From Moniliophthora roreri (Eukaryota > Basidiomycota > Agaricomycetes > Agaricales > Marasmiaceae), in the NCBI GenBank assembly GCA_001466705.2, contig LATX02000176.1, forward strand, positions 620,001 to 684,000: a stretch of 64,000 nucleotides of DNA. The letters run 5' to 3'. Made by a program: the position numbers and the translations under genes. Positions 13,251 through 24,624 of this stretch are shown piece by piece. How positions within the stretch are numbered: position 1 is the stretch's first letter; the number at the start of each line of letters is the position of its first letter. A model generated the notes under the pieces. That model was not told the DNA's origin and made no database searches. It worked only from the letters and a program-made list of their open reading frames with translations.

Positions 13251-14176
13251 TGATTCGGATAAGAGAGAATGACAACCTTACGTGTAGCTGCATTACTACA
13301 GTTGGGAGTGCGATTGTGGTTTGGGCGCCTACCACGAATAACTAAAAAAAAGCAATCAACAAAACTTGTTGAACCAGTAGAGACTTGAATGTACTGTACA
13401 TACTACTGTTGCAATTACATAGGGTGTAACTAGGCTCAGCTTTTCTTTCTAAGCGCGCTAAGGTTGCTTAGCGAGCCGGACCATTGACACCCCTACTCTG
13501 CCCCTACTACCACCTTCGACTCCGTCCGTACGTACGTATACATGGCCACCCGACCCGGCAAAAAACGGCCTTCACGCAGCACAATTCGAATTGCGTATAT
13601 CCGAAGAGCTATCCACAGGATGGGAATATTAAAATTTATGACGCTACAACTCAGAACAGGAACAGGCGCGAGATGCCTCGGTGTTCAGTTTCACTTTCTG
13701 AATCTTCACGACGTTCGTGCACCGCTGAATTTTCTTTCTTCCAGCGTCTCCATGCCCTGCATATCGGTTAAAGATACCCTTTCCGTCTACTCCTCACATG
13801 TCTTACTCGTTGCTACACCCGGGCTATTTGGAATCCAGGTCAATTCTCGCAAGTATGTTGTGCAGACGCAGGGAAACAGCCTAGTCTCTCAATATGATTG
13901 GACCATGATCACCAAATCTAATGAAGGTTTTGCCACACTTTCTACGCCACTGTCATTGCTTTTCTTCGTAATGTTAAGGATACTTCTCAGATTGCGACCA
14001 CTGACCGAACTCGAGCCTCGCGCCTACATTCGTACCTCGATTCGGATAACGTGGACATGTCCGATCGCTTGCCATTGGCATTAATCGGCTGGAGGGAGAT
14101 CAGACCGCGTTACAGCCGTGTTAAGTATTGAGCCAAGTTGAAGATACAAGCACGATAAAGTTCCTCAACCACCACC
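13251..14176. other. Upstream region of the S8 gene
   Basis: Open frames at 13484-14084 overlap without splice logic. From about 13830 to 14170 the DNA is patchily similar to 19775-20030, which lies in front of the second protease relic. A shared example is the stretch GTCCGATCGCTTGC. This is non-coding duplicated promoter-side DNA rather than a gene. Confidence 0.45.
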
Positions 14177-15821
14177 ATGACCCATCTCATATCCTCTTCT
14201 TTGCTGGTGATATTTCTCGCCACTTCTATCTAAGCCACTCCGCTCTTTGCTAACCCCCATAGCTCCCATACCGGTCGAGGCTTCCCTGCCGAAGCCCCCG
14301 TTTTCCGGGCAAAACATCATCACGAACGAGTCAAGAACTCCTACATAATCGTTCTGAAGTATGACTCTCCGTCGCATGTTGTCGACAGCCACATGAACTT
14401 CCTCCAGTCTATCCACTATGCCGATACACTCGACGCGAGTGGTTCTAGATCTGGCGTCAGGCATGTTTACAGCGGTGATCACATCAAGGGATATGCTGGA
14501 AGATTTACCGATAATGTCATCAAACAACTTCAGGGCCGACCAGAAGTGGAATACATTGAAGAGGACCAGATAGTCAAGGTTTCCGAAATCCAGACACAGA
14601 GGGAGCTCCTTGGGTAAGTTATTCCCTCGAACGCAGTTTGCTATCACGTCTGATCCACCTGGCAACGTGATCTTTACTAGGGTCTCGCACGCATCAGCCA
14701 CAGACCGAAATTAAAACTCACTACATTCTCCCAATACATCCACGACCCCAAAGGCGGAGAAGGCGTCGATGTATATGTCATTGACACTGGTATCTACGTT
14801 AATCACGCCGATTTTGAAGGGCGTGCTTCTTGGGGAAAGAACTTCCTTGAGGATGGCATTGATGAGGATGGGAATGGCCATGGGACCCACTGCGCTGGCA
14901 CTGTCGCGTCACGTACTTATGGTGTTGCTAAGGCTGCCAACGTCATTGCAGTCAAAGTTTTATATTCCGAGGGCAGTGGTTCAATATCTGACGTCGACTG
15001 GGCTGCATCGTCTGCAAGAACAAAGATGCAGAAGGCTCAGGAAGAATTCAGGAAAACTGGAAAGAGCACTTACAAGGGATCTGTCGCCAACCTTAGTCTT
15101 GGTGGCCCACGATCCGAAGCTCTCGATACAGTGGTTAATGCTGCCGCTGACAGTGGATTGCACATTGCCGTTGCTGCTGGTAACTTGTCTCGTCCTTTGC
15201 AGCCTTTTCTGATCTGACCCCTCATTATCACAGGTAACGACGACCGAAATGCCTGCCGGTATTCTCCACCTGCAGCAGAAAAGGCTGTGACTGTTGGCGC
15301 GTCCACAATTACAGATGAGAAGGCTTACTTCTCTAACCATGGACCGTGTGTCGACATCTTTGCACCCGGTATGCCTGCATTTCTTTGCCGTACTGTATAT
15401 TTGACTCACCTACTTTGCAGGCGCCAATGTCAAATCGACCACGATCGGCAATGACGACGTCTCGTCGATGTCTGGAACTTCGATGGCTTCTCCGCACGTT
15501 GTTGGAGTAATCGCTTATCTCCTCTCCCTCTACCCCTCGGGGAAGCTCAACGCTGTCTTCCCTGCGGAGTTCAAAGTTGACACCCAAAAGACTTTTTCTA
15601 CCGCCTCCCTCTATTCTATTGCACACTCTGCCCTTCCTCGATTCATCTCCGGATTCCTTCCCGATCCCAGCCTCTTTGGGGTGGCTACCATGCCTGTACT
15701 CCCGTTTTTGGCAGCGGCTACGATGAAGCAGGCTCTGCTGAGCCTCGGCACCCCGGACTTGCTCAGTGACCTCCCTGAGAATACCGTTAACCTTTTGTTG
15801 TTCAACAATGTTACCGCTTGA
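14177..15821 (+). pseudogene. Subtilisin-like serine protease (S8A), damaged
   Basis: A secreted proteinase K-type subtilase with an I9 inhibitor prodomain (about residues 30-120: VKNSYIIVLK, then EVEYIEEDQIV) and a catalytic domain. The triad is present: Asp in VIDTGIYVNHADF, His in GHGTHCAGTVA and Ser in SGTSMASPHVVG, with AAGNDD as the oxyanion region. Introns at about 14613, 15180 and 15370 carry good signals. Two lesions are seen. An in-frame TAA at 14231-14233 lies inside the signal peptide, where the fragment at 13148 has TAC. A 1-nt loss near 14603 puts GAPW/GLARISH out of frame with the prodomain. A cryptic acceptor near 14700 could restore the second, and a poor GC donor the first but with loss of the signal peptide. 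Probably a young pseudogene. Confidence 0.75.
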
Positions 15822-16176
15822 ACTTGGAGAGGTACTACTCATCCGTAGTAATTGTAATACTGTATCTATTATCGTCATTTTTTGCATCTCTTTTGTTTTT
15901 TTACGGCTTTCTTGTAGTGTCCTCGCAGTATGACAATGACCATTCAAAGACTGGAAATAAGTGACAGCATTCATAGACGGGAGGTGCCTCTCCAAATGAA
16001 TCTTCGCCCACTTTCATCTCCCAATCTTGGATTACCAGCTGCATAGCCTCTCCAAACGCAGGTCCTCAGAATCATCAACTCAGTTGTCGTTGCAGTGTCC
16101 AAGTATGCACTACAATAATACAAATGATGTGGGACATGTAGTCTTACAGTCGACATACGTTACTGTACACACAGGA
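15822..16176. other. Convergent spacer
   Basis: The 3' ends of the S8 gene and of the minus-strand gene at 16177 face each other here. A T-rich run (about 15878-15902) follows the protease stop. No gene is seen. Confidence 0.5.
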
Positions 16177-19098
16177 TTACCTGTTCATTCTACGCCGGTA
16201 ATCCCCGAGCTCTTCTGCAGAAAAGAGGTTCTCTAATATATAGTGATGCAGATACTCCTTGCCTCCATCTTTGAAATACACCCCATTCCTCCGAATGATG
16301 AACTCCATACTAGACGGCATCGTTTTCTTCGTATCCTCACGGGGTACACTCCTTTCCTTACTCTTCTCCTTTTGCTCCTGACGAAGACACACGGAGCAGC
16401 TGCATCTCCTACTGTAGGTATTTGTATCGGGTAGAGGTGAAGACGGGATTAGCGGAGCTGATGTTGCTCTGAGATGCTGTTCATCGTGAGAAGGCCATAT
16501 TTCAGGAGCACCGATCGCTCTCAGAGTTGGATCATAGTACCCGCGGAGGACCTGAGCGAGGAGTGTATCAAGCATGTCCTGGGATACGCCCTCGGTCGAT
16601 TGAGAAACATTCTTCTCTTCGTAGACTGGAAGTGACGTTGATTTGCGGTACGTCTGGAGCGTTTGAGTCTTGGTACGGATACCCAATGCCATTCGTACTG
16701 CCTCGACAGTTGGATCGGAGAATGTATCCAGATACTCGATTTCGAATGCGAGCTGGTTTATCAGGTCCCGGGATATTATCTCCTTAGCTTGAGCTTCCAT
16801 GGATTCGTGTTTTGGGGCCACATGGCTAGCTGTGGAAGGAAGATTATGGGTCTTCGATTGTGAGGGAAGGATTTGGTCTAGTTTGGGGCGCCTACGCTCA
16901 GCAGCAGCCAAGGCGATATCCCGAGCATTCTGAAATGAATAAGCCCTCAAAAAAACTTTCCCTGCATGAACGGCATCATCGCAGTACTCGAGAGCCATAA
17001 TCCTCGTCGCTTCCCTGAACCTACTAAACGATGCATCAGTCCTATCCTGCCTCTCGAGCGTTGCCAGACACAGTTCGACTGCTCGATATGCTGCTGACTC
17101 CCGGATAACTTCCAACTTGAGTCGGAGAATATCAAGTAGCAAACGGGCGGCGACCGGTTCCCGAATCATACGGCGCGCATCATCACCAAGCAGTAGTAGT
17201 ACACTCTCTAGTGTGTGCTCTGGGATAGCAAGACGCGGGCTAATCTTGAAGTGGGAATGAAGGATAAAGTCGAGTACACCCACTTCCACAAGGATTCGTG
17301 AGTGGACGTGATTCCCGAGGCTCGCGATTTGCGCGAGATAGAGAAGAAGCGGGGCATGAAAGAGATGTTTTGGAATGGATTCTGAGGGTAAACACTTCAG
17401 ATTGGAAAGGGAAAGGGAGTAGGCGTCCAAGCCAGCTTCAAGGTATGTGTCACTATTCGCCCGATGATAACTAGTTTTGAGTGTCTTTAGCTTGGATACG
17501 AATAGAGCTAGATGACGCTAACCTTTCACGAAGATCTTGCCGAATGCAACTAAGGACTTCGTTGACATGAAAATGTACGCGTGCCAACGATGGAAGTGCA
17601 ATGACTGAGATAGCAAGATCCCCTGTCCCCACTGAAGCGATATCGGACATGATCATCCGAAACGCCGGTTCACGGACGCTTTGATTGTGTAGAGGACTGA
17701 AATCTGGATGTCAGAGTCGTGTGATAGTCAACGGGTGACGTTCCTTACTGTGATAACTTGAGAACGTGGTCCCATTGCTCTCCAGCTGCACTATTACGAT
17801 TCCTAGTCCCTGAGCATTGTATCCGAGGCATCAGACCATGTAAGCCCAAAAGACGCCGGCAAACGGCCGGGGACTGAGTGGTACTCTGAAGTGACGACCA
17901 TTCTGGGATACGATCGGGCGCTGGATTTGACTCGACCGATAAAATAGCATCCTGGATAGCAATCCGGATATCAAAAGGGGAGGAGTAACGCTCCAGAGCC
18001 ACGAAAGACGGAATGGCCTTCGTCAGTTCTCTAAGAGCGTGAAGGCGAGTGTGTATAGATCCATAAGCCAGCTTGTCTCTGTCTGGATCCAAGCGTTTGC
18101 TGAGCACATGAAAAAGAATAGCTACGACCGACAGGAAAGACGGCGAGTGAGGTCTTAGACTATCAAGGAAAGGTATGATCCCGATATCGACGATCGTACG
18201 TGCGTGTTGCCTATTTCCTAGCGATGCTATCCTTGTCAAGTATAGTATACAGGCGGAATAAGGAAAGAAAGTAGATTTCGTCTGATCCTCTTTGTTGAAC
18301 CTGTGTCGTTCGAATGATGCAAAATAGGCATCGGAGCCGGCTGTAAGATATGTGGAACGCTCCGCGCTCTCTGTTTGAATAGACTGGTGTGCCCACGTCC
18401 TAAGTTCAGCCGTAAGTAATCGGTTTATGAAATCAGACCTTGGGCACATACATATTGTGCGGTACGTTCTGGGAGATGCTACGTAGAACGTCGTAGACAT
18501 GTAAATGAAAGTCCATTCTGGGGAGTAATAAAGTTGCTGATACTGCTAGATCCTCAAACTCCATGCTACCAATTACTGCCATGACAATCTTGAATGCTCT
18601 TATTCGCACTTCATGTCCATGGGGGCTAAAATTTGAATAAAATCTCAGAGAGGTATCGCTTGTGGAACATACGACACACCGCATGGACTTTAAGAGGTCG
18701 ACCCACATGGCATGAACATCAGCTACAGGATACAGAACTGAAAACGCTTCTGGGGCCACCATGCTTTGTAGATATTCGATTTGGGAGAGACGGTGACCTA
18801 TCATGAAAGTTGACGCCGCCTTCATCGGTCTTGTCAGCACTTTCTTGATGGAGAATATACAAGGGGAAGTCTGAGCAAGGTGGATTTTTGAGGAATAGTC
18901 TGTATATGTCTCCTCCTTCAATGTAGTGTCTCTCCCAGTAAGGTCGTCCAATCCTATCTCTTTCGTGGCTTTAATGATTTGGGCAGCTGCGAATTTATCC
19001 TTGACGGAGACGAGTGTTGCGGACGATGTGTTCGATGCGTTCGACGGAGGGGGAGACCGCTTAGCTTTAATCTGTTTCATGGAGGACGTGATGGGCAT
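16177..19098 (-). CDS. Large unknown protein with two similar halves
   Basis: I do not recognise a named domain. The protein of roughly 850 residues starts MPITSSMKQIK and is predicted from five or six exons, joined at about 18680, 18440, 17750 and 17520. The two halves resemble each other. The first has FHLHVYDVLRSI followed by LYLTRIASLGNRQHARTIVD. The second has HFHVNEVLSCI followed by LYLAQIASLGNHVHSRILVE. The composition is helical and leucine-rich, consistent with an armadillo/HEAT-like fold, although I cannot show that fold. The C-terminal part is more polar, with a Cys-rich SRRCSCSVCLRQ segment and a final conserved-looking SMEFIIRRNGVYFKDGG stretch. No signal peptide or membrane segment is seen. 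It is likely a lineage-specific intracellular protein. The exon join near 17520 uses a weak donor and is uncertain. Confidence 0.75.
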
Positions 19099-19774
19099 GG
19101 CTCAAGCTTGTGAGCAGGTCCAAGTGTGATGTACTTCTTTGTGACAAGGCATCAGCTTGATACTTAAGAAAAACACATTTGTAGGTATGGGGTTCACACC
19201 AAACCGGATACGTACCAAGTGCTAATCAGGAGACGGCCAGCTGAGTATGCCTGACTGATGGGCCACACGCTTGAATGTTGATCATCCCGAAACGAGGTTA
19301 AGCCTCAACAGGTTTAGAAAGGCCCTGAGACTGGCGTGTTAAGCTTCGGTGCTTCAGAATCAGTGAGGGTAAGGCACCTAGTATTGGCCTGGTAGTTAAA
19401 AACATGGCCCTGTATTTGTGGTGGTGCATTCCTACGAGAAACTTGTAACGGCGGTGGTAGTCGACTTGAAAGCGGTTAGGCGCCTGAGGCTCTCACCACC
19501 ATCTGGCATCGACCGTCATCAGCAAAATCCGAAGTCATCAGCAAAAGTCGTCACCAAAAATTGTCACGCTATTCAATTGCAAAGAGCATGATCCGCGAGG
19601 CGAATATGTTCGTGGCTGTAGACCTCGTCTTACTGAGAGCAGGTACTGGACTGCGAGCTGCCTTGAGGTAGAGTTTACGATACCTGTCTAATGTTTCATG
19701 CCCATACTGAACCTTTTTCAGCACCCTCATGCCCTGAAACACCCGCTCCTCTTACAGCCCAAGCCATCCGGAAC
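19099..19774. other. Gap upstream of the S8 relic
   Basis: No open frame of note. It includes the 5' side of the divergent unknown gene. Nothing recognisable is seen. Confidence 0.4.
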
Positions 19775-20340
19775 CCAATTTGACACGCAGGCGCAGAGAA
19801 ACATCATGGTTCCATAATCACATCGAACCATCACTCAACATTCAAGTCCACAACGCTTTTCACGTCATTGTCATTGATGTCTCCAACCTTTTCTCCTCGT
19901 CAGCTTGACAGAAATATCAGCAACTCGTGCCTACGTCGGTAACTACAAGTTGGACACGTCCGATCGCTTGCTATAGCCATCGTTTGGTGAACAGGAAGAC
20001 AAAGGAAGGCGAAAGTGTTGGTGTCACAGCGACCATCACTAAGACCCGTCTCATATCTTCCTCAGTGTTGGCCAAAACCCCGTTTTCTGGGCACAGCACC
20101 ATCATGAATGGGTCAACCAGTCTTACCTGCATCAGTATGACTTCCCGTTACACGGGGTCGGCAACTTGCATGAACATCCTTCGATCTGCTGATGGACTCG
20201 CCGACGCAGATAGCTCCAGCGTCAACCACGACTCTATAGATACATTCCTGTCACTCAGTACAATCACGATTCCAAAGGCGGAGGAGAGGCGCCGATGTGT
20301 ATATCATTGATACGGTATCTACGTCAAGCTTGGATGAGTT
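19775..20340 (+). pseudogene. Degraded subtilisin prodomain relic
   Basis: From about 19775 the DNA follows the upstream region of the S8 gene at 14177. From about 20070 it follows its coding part: CCGTTTTCTGGGCACAGCA mirrors the start of the I9 prodomain. The stretch at 20247-20330 mirrors the region leading to the catalytic Asp, with CCAAAGGCGGAG and then ATCATTGATAC. Between these blocks sequence has been lost and several stops occur, and the rest of the catalytic domain is missing. It is an old, truncated third copy of the protease in this neighbourhood. Confidence 0.7.
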
Positions 20341-20814
20341 GCCGTTCAGAGAAAGTATACCCTCCCTATTGGATTGACGTAGCAAGCAGGGAAAGTCTGG
20401 TCATTCCATTATAATACCCTGTGTATCCCAAACCTCGAAAGAACAGTCCGAGAAATGTTTAGAACGTTCGATAACAGCGGTTCCGAGATATCCGATTCCG
20501 AGATCAGCGAGTTAGTAAGTAGCAGCGAGTACCTCGCCAGCTTCACCCTTCACTTCACTAAGGGTAAGGGTAATTACGGGACCCGTGGTACTCAGACGCG
20601 TCTCTCAAATGACCCTCATTTCCCTCCTGTCTTCATTCCCCAATCCTTCTCGTCGGGCTCTGACGGTTTCCTGAGAGCGTCTTAACCAATGTCAGTAATA
20701 CGCCTCGTGATTACCAGGCATCTGACAAATGTACGAATACAAGCGGGTTATAAGTTTCACCAACCCTTTCGTCATATCCATATCTCTACCTCTCTACCCA
20801 CCACCTTGCGAACA
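20341..20814. other. Spacer before GHR 3
   Basis: The open frame at 20455-20685 is Ser-rich and unrecognised. No other signal is seen. The last part serves as the promoter of GHR 3. Confidence 0.35.
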
Positions 20815-22154
20815 ATGTCGACCTCGAGGGACGTTTCGAATCAATCTGATATCTCCAAGAGCAAATATCACGACGAAGATGGGAGTTTCAAGCGAGCGCC
20901 GTCTTCGTTTCGGGATGTGATTGAGAAAGGAGGAAAGTTCGAGCCTGCCAAAGGTGTGCTCTCTTTCTGTTCTCATGTTGGACATTCTCTGACTGTTTGG
21001 ATAGATCGATACCACCTCTATGTATCGTACGCCTGTCGTATGTGGTCTTACCTGGACTTCTCTCGAAAGTCAATGGTTTAACCGCTCAAACAGCTTGGGC
21101 AACGCGTACTCTGATCGTCAGAAAGATCAAAGGCCTCGAGGACATCATCTGTGAGCATACTTACTGGCCCCCAAATGTCATAACCTTACATTCCTCAGCT
21201 GTCTCTGTCGTGTCTCCTCGAATGGGTGATAAGGGATGGCCTTTTGCAACTGCTGACGATTTCCCTGGTACCGACGCCGACCCTTTGTATAACTCTCAAC
21301 ATGTCAAAGATCTCTATCTGAGATGCAGTCCTGAATACAGTGGAAGGTACTTGATGTGCTCACATGTTCGTTTCCTGAGACTAATCCAGCGTTATAGGTT
21401 CACCGTTCCTGTCCTCTGGGACAAGCAGACCCACACCATCGTCAATAACGAATCCTCTGAAATCATCCGCACTCTCAACACGGCATTCAACGATTTTATC
21501 CCACCTGAGAAGGCTCAAATTGACTTGTACCCCCAAAACTTGCGGGCCGAGATCGATGCGGTGAATGAGTGGGTGTATCCGGACATCAACAGTGAGTCCA
21601 TATATCACATCTCTTCAAGAGTACTTATGACATTGATCGTACTACGCAGATGGTGTATACCGATCTGGATTCGCGACGACCCAGGGTGCTTATGAAACTG
21701 CCGTCAAGCAGCTTTTTGCTTCACTCGACAGAGTCGAGGAGATTCTGAAGAGCAATGAGTATCTCGTCGGCGGCCAACTCACTGAAGCTGATGTTAGGGC
21801 TTGGGTTACTATGGTGCGTCCTCATTCACAGCACAATCCGTCTCAAACGCTCATGTCAAATGTAGATCCGCTTCGATCCCGTCTACGTCGGCCACTTCAA
21901 ATGCAATATCCGAAATATCCGAAACGGATATCCAGCAATCAACAAGTGGATGAAGAAATTGTATTGGAACCACGATGCTTTCAAGTCATCCACCAACTTT
22001 GAGCATATCAAGACACATTACTATTGGTCACATCCTCATGTTAGTGGTCATCTGTAACCTACACCAAGTCCGTGCAGCTTACCTACATTCATTCCAGATT
22101 AACCCGACTCGAGTGGTCCCCGTTGGTCCTGTCCCTGACATTGAGCCGCTTTGA
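20815..22154 (+). CDS. Glutathionyl-hydroquinone reductase, copy 3
   Basis: A third Xi-class glutathione transferase, more diverged (about 70% identical) from the pair at 4667 and 11363 but with the same intron pattern. The N-terminus is longer and charged (MSTSRDVSNQ). The active site is completed across an intron as CPWATR. Next come SVVSPRMGDKGWPF, GTDADPLYN, FTVPVLWDKQTH, IVNNESSEIIR, then VYRSGFATTQGAYE, LVGGQLTEADVR and the ending PVGPVPDIEPL. All splice donors and acceptors are GT-AG and in phase, so the gene looks functional. The family role is reduction of glutathionyl-hydroquinones. Divergence suggests that this is the older copy and that copies 1 and 2 derive from a later duplication. 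Confidence 0.93.
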
Positions 22155-22283
22155 CTATCGAACAAGCTGTGAAAGAAGTGCAGTTGTATCTGAATGGACT
22201 ATGATCACTGTTTAAGGAATAAAAGCTTTGGAATTGCAATAACAACTATGATACAGTGTTTGGTATACTCGAGACTCGGTTGT

Positions 22284-23611
22284 TCAGAAAGTTAAAGTCT
22301 GACCAGCTTCAGCAGTAACTGCAGCCGCGACGGAAGCAGCGTCTATCAAGTCATAGTCGTAAGGTGCGGAGGTAAAGGTACCCTCAGGAGCGGTGTTCTC
22401 TCCTCCGCCGAAATCGTTGCCGTTGGCGACAGCGTAGCCTTCATCGGTGGAGTAGAGGGGCTTCTTGGGGGCTATAACGCAATGAGCATCATGAAAGCAA
22501 CTTTTTGGAAGAAATCGTTACTCACAGACCCAGACGTTGTCCTCAACCAAAAGTTGTGCACCGTCACGAGTGTTGATACCGTCATTGTTGCTCTCAAAGT
22601 AGTTATTGTAGATGTGGCCAGTTCCTGAGGGGTTGGTTAGTATCCTTCAATGATAGGAATTTTGAAATCGCACCGAAGCGGAAGGAAGGTGTTCGGGAAT
22701 TGAGGTTCTTCCAGTAGTTGGCAGCATAGGTGACGGTGATAGCAACATCCTCGTCCCCGTTGCTGTCAGAGTGACCAACGAGGGAAGCCTGTAATTTATG
22801 AGAGTCAGCAGGGGACCGAAAACAAATAGGACTAGAGAGTCATGCTTTGTAGTGGTCGTGGAGGTAACTATTGGAAACAGTGACCTCAGTGCATCCATGG
22901 GTGATGTCGAGGAGACCGTCGTAGCTATGCAAATGACGTCAGTAACGGGCCTTTAATAAATGAGCACTGTAGCTGCTCACTAGTCCTATGTAAGTAAAAC
23001 AGGGCGTCAGAAATTCCCTTTGCGGCTCGAGGAAAGCAGTACAAACCTTGTCGTGATCGAGATCGCTAGAGAGGTCAACGTGGTCGATCCAAACCTTCGA
23101 AGCAGCCTGGACGCCAATAGCATCACCAGCCTCGGCCAAAACTTTGGAGATCTTCAGGTTTCGGAGGATAACATTGCTGACTTCGAGGACACGAAGACCG
23201 ACACCCTCGAGAGAGGAACCTGCGGCGCCGATGACGCTGGTGTTCGGCTATAAGGCCGGTTAACGAATTGCACCAATCGTTCCCAGATATTACTACTCAC
23301 ACCAACTTTGACAACGGTGTTGCCAGTGATAGTTCCATCAATGATGACAACCTTGGCGGCGTCACCTTCAACAGCAGCTGTCAATTCTTCCAAAGTGGTC
23401 ACGGTAGTCTGAGTTCCGCCGGAGCCACCAGTTGTACCAGCTGCAAATCCGATGGTAGCCGTGTCATCTACTGAAGCGCGCTTGGTGATCTTCTGCAAAG
23501 GAGAAGCCTAGGTACAGATGTCAGCGCAAGACTAAAGCAGTAAGTATGGATTATACCCACCACAGCAGCTTGGACGGCGACAAAAGCAATGACGGATGCG
23601 AACCACTTCAT
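22284..23611 (-). CDS. Secreted pectate lyase, intact copy
   Basis: A polysaccharide lyase of the pectate lyase type that cleaves de-esterified pectin by beta-elimination outside the cell. A signal peptide (MKWFASVIAFVAVQAAVV) is followed by the parallel beta-helix. The order is GFAAGTTGGSGG, VVIIDGTITG, RNLKISKVL, then the calcium-site segment VWIDHVDLSSDLDHDK and GLLDITHGC, then SLVGHSDSNGDED, the catalytic-side segment YWKNLNSRTPSFRFG and NNYFESNNDGINTRDGAQLLVE. It ends GQTLTF. About 320 residues. Two splicing oddities are needed to keep the frame: a 5-nt microexon at 22981-22985 and a GC-AG intron at 22789-22845. A TATA box lies about 75 nt upstream. Its damaged paralogue is at 30755. Confidence 0.93.
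22981..22985 (-). other. 5-nt microexon of the pectate lyase
   Basis: On the minus strand the sequence reads CATAG, then GACTA, then GTGAGC, so five bases are bounded by a good acceptor and a good donor. Including them gives the peptide HDK-DYYDG with the frame intact. The paralogue at 30755 encodes the same place as HDK-DHYDG in a single uninterrupted exon. Confidence 0.75.
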
Positions 23612-24172
23612 TTTGACCGTAGTAGAATCCGAAAAGACAGAGAAATGCTTGTTGATTCTGTCGTTGCCATCGACTGAGCAGTGTTTATATACCTGTTCAC
23701 CCAAGCTCCTTAGGATACCCTAATTGTTGTCGCTTACTCGCCCAGCTTCAAAATCTCGGGAGAGACTCGGCGAGCTCTATCTCGAGTGTTGCAGGCGGTC
23801 CGTGCGGCAAGAGCTGAAAAGGACTCGGAAAACCTGCTTTTAGTAGAAAGCTGTTGAAATCGTTCGCCTACAAGACATCTCCAAGGCCTATATGCGTCAT
23901 CATAAATCACTTGAGGGCTATTAATTTTAGACTTCCATCAAAATACCGCGCAGAAAGAAGCTCACCCGGATAAACCTTTTGAATAACTCAAGATGACGGG
24001 TATCCACAGCCAAATGGAACTCGAGCAAAGTTGGAGCCTAGATCGAGGTCCAGTTATCTATCTTCTCTGCAACAGGACGCGATTCCTCCGTCTGTTTATC
24101 CCTACCATTGGTTGCGCCTGCCCAGTGCACCTTTACCAAGGCGGCAAGTCTCGTATTGAGCTGAGCTCCCAC
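23612..24172. other. Promoter side of pectate lyase 1
   Basis: Beyond the TATA box I see no gene. Short frames on both strands only. Confidence 0.4.
23682..23691 (-). promoter_or_regulatory. TATA box of pectate lyase 1
   Basis: The minus strand reads GTATATAAAC about 75 nt before the ATG at 23611. The damaged copy at 30755 has TATATAAAG at the same distance, so the element was duplicated together with the gene. Confidence 0.6.
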
Positions 24173-24194
24173 AGAGAGAGAGAGAGAGAGAGAG
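24173..24194 (+). repeat. (AG)n microsatellite
   Basis: Eleven consecutive AG units in 22 nt. A simple sequence repeat in an intergenic stretch. Confidence 0.9.
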
Positions 24195-24586
24195 GATTTG
24201 GCAGACCAAAGTGACAGGTGTGATAGAATTCGAACCGTCTTCAAGTATGTTTTTTAATCTTAGTTCCAGCAAACGATCCTCTGTATGTCGGATGGTCCTA
24301 GGACGGTCCGTACTACACCGCTGGACTTATGTTCTCGTACTTTTCATGCTCGAGGGTAACTTGTTGGAGCTCCTATAATCAGCGCACGCTCGATACTTGA
24401 TTTTCCGAGAATTACGCCCTCTTTCAATCCCCTTCCGCTCGCATCGTCCTACTCGGTCGGACCTCCTGGCCCTTGTCGCGGACCGTCCAAACCCATATCT
24501 ACTCCACTATTTTCCGGATTTCCAGGGAGACGTAGCGCGTTATGGTAAATTCTCGAGAGGGTGCGTTACTTGGACGTAATGTGTGG
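24195..24586. other. Gap between two simple repeats
   Basis: One plus-strand open frame of 60 codons (24397-24579) has no recognisable content. Nothing else is seen. Confidence 0.4.
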
Positions 24587-24624
24587 GAGAGATGCGAGAG
24601 AGAGATGCGAGAGAGAGATGCGAT
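24587..24624 (+). repeat. Short tandem repeat, unit about 14 nt
   Basis: Three consecutive units of the form GAGAGATGCGAGA occur at 24587-24624. They lie in the same intergenic stretch as the (AG)n run, which suggests local slippage. Confidence 0.8.

Noticed and set aside
14177..15821. A first intron from the GTGATA at 14207 to the CCCATAG before 14266 that would remove the TAA in the signal peptide
   Set aside because: The signals look good, but the exons are out of phase and the frame soon meets a stop. It would also remove most of the signal peptide.
24173..24624. The AG run and GAGATGCGAGA repeats as a CRISPR-like or centromeric array
   Set aside because: Units are very short and without spacers. 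They are ordinary simple repeats in a eukaryotic intergenic region.
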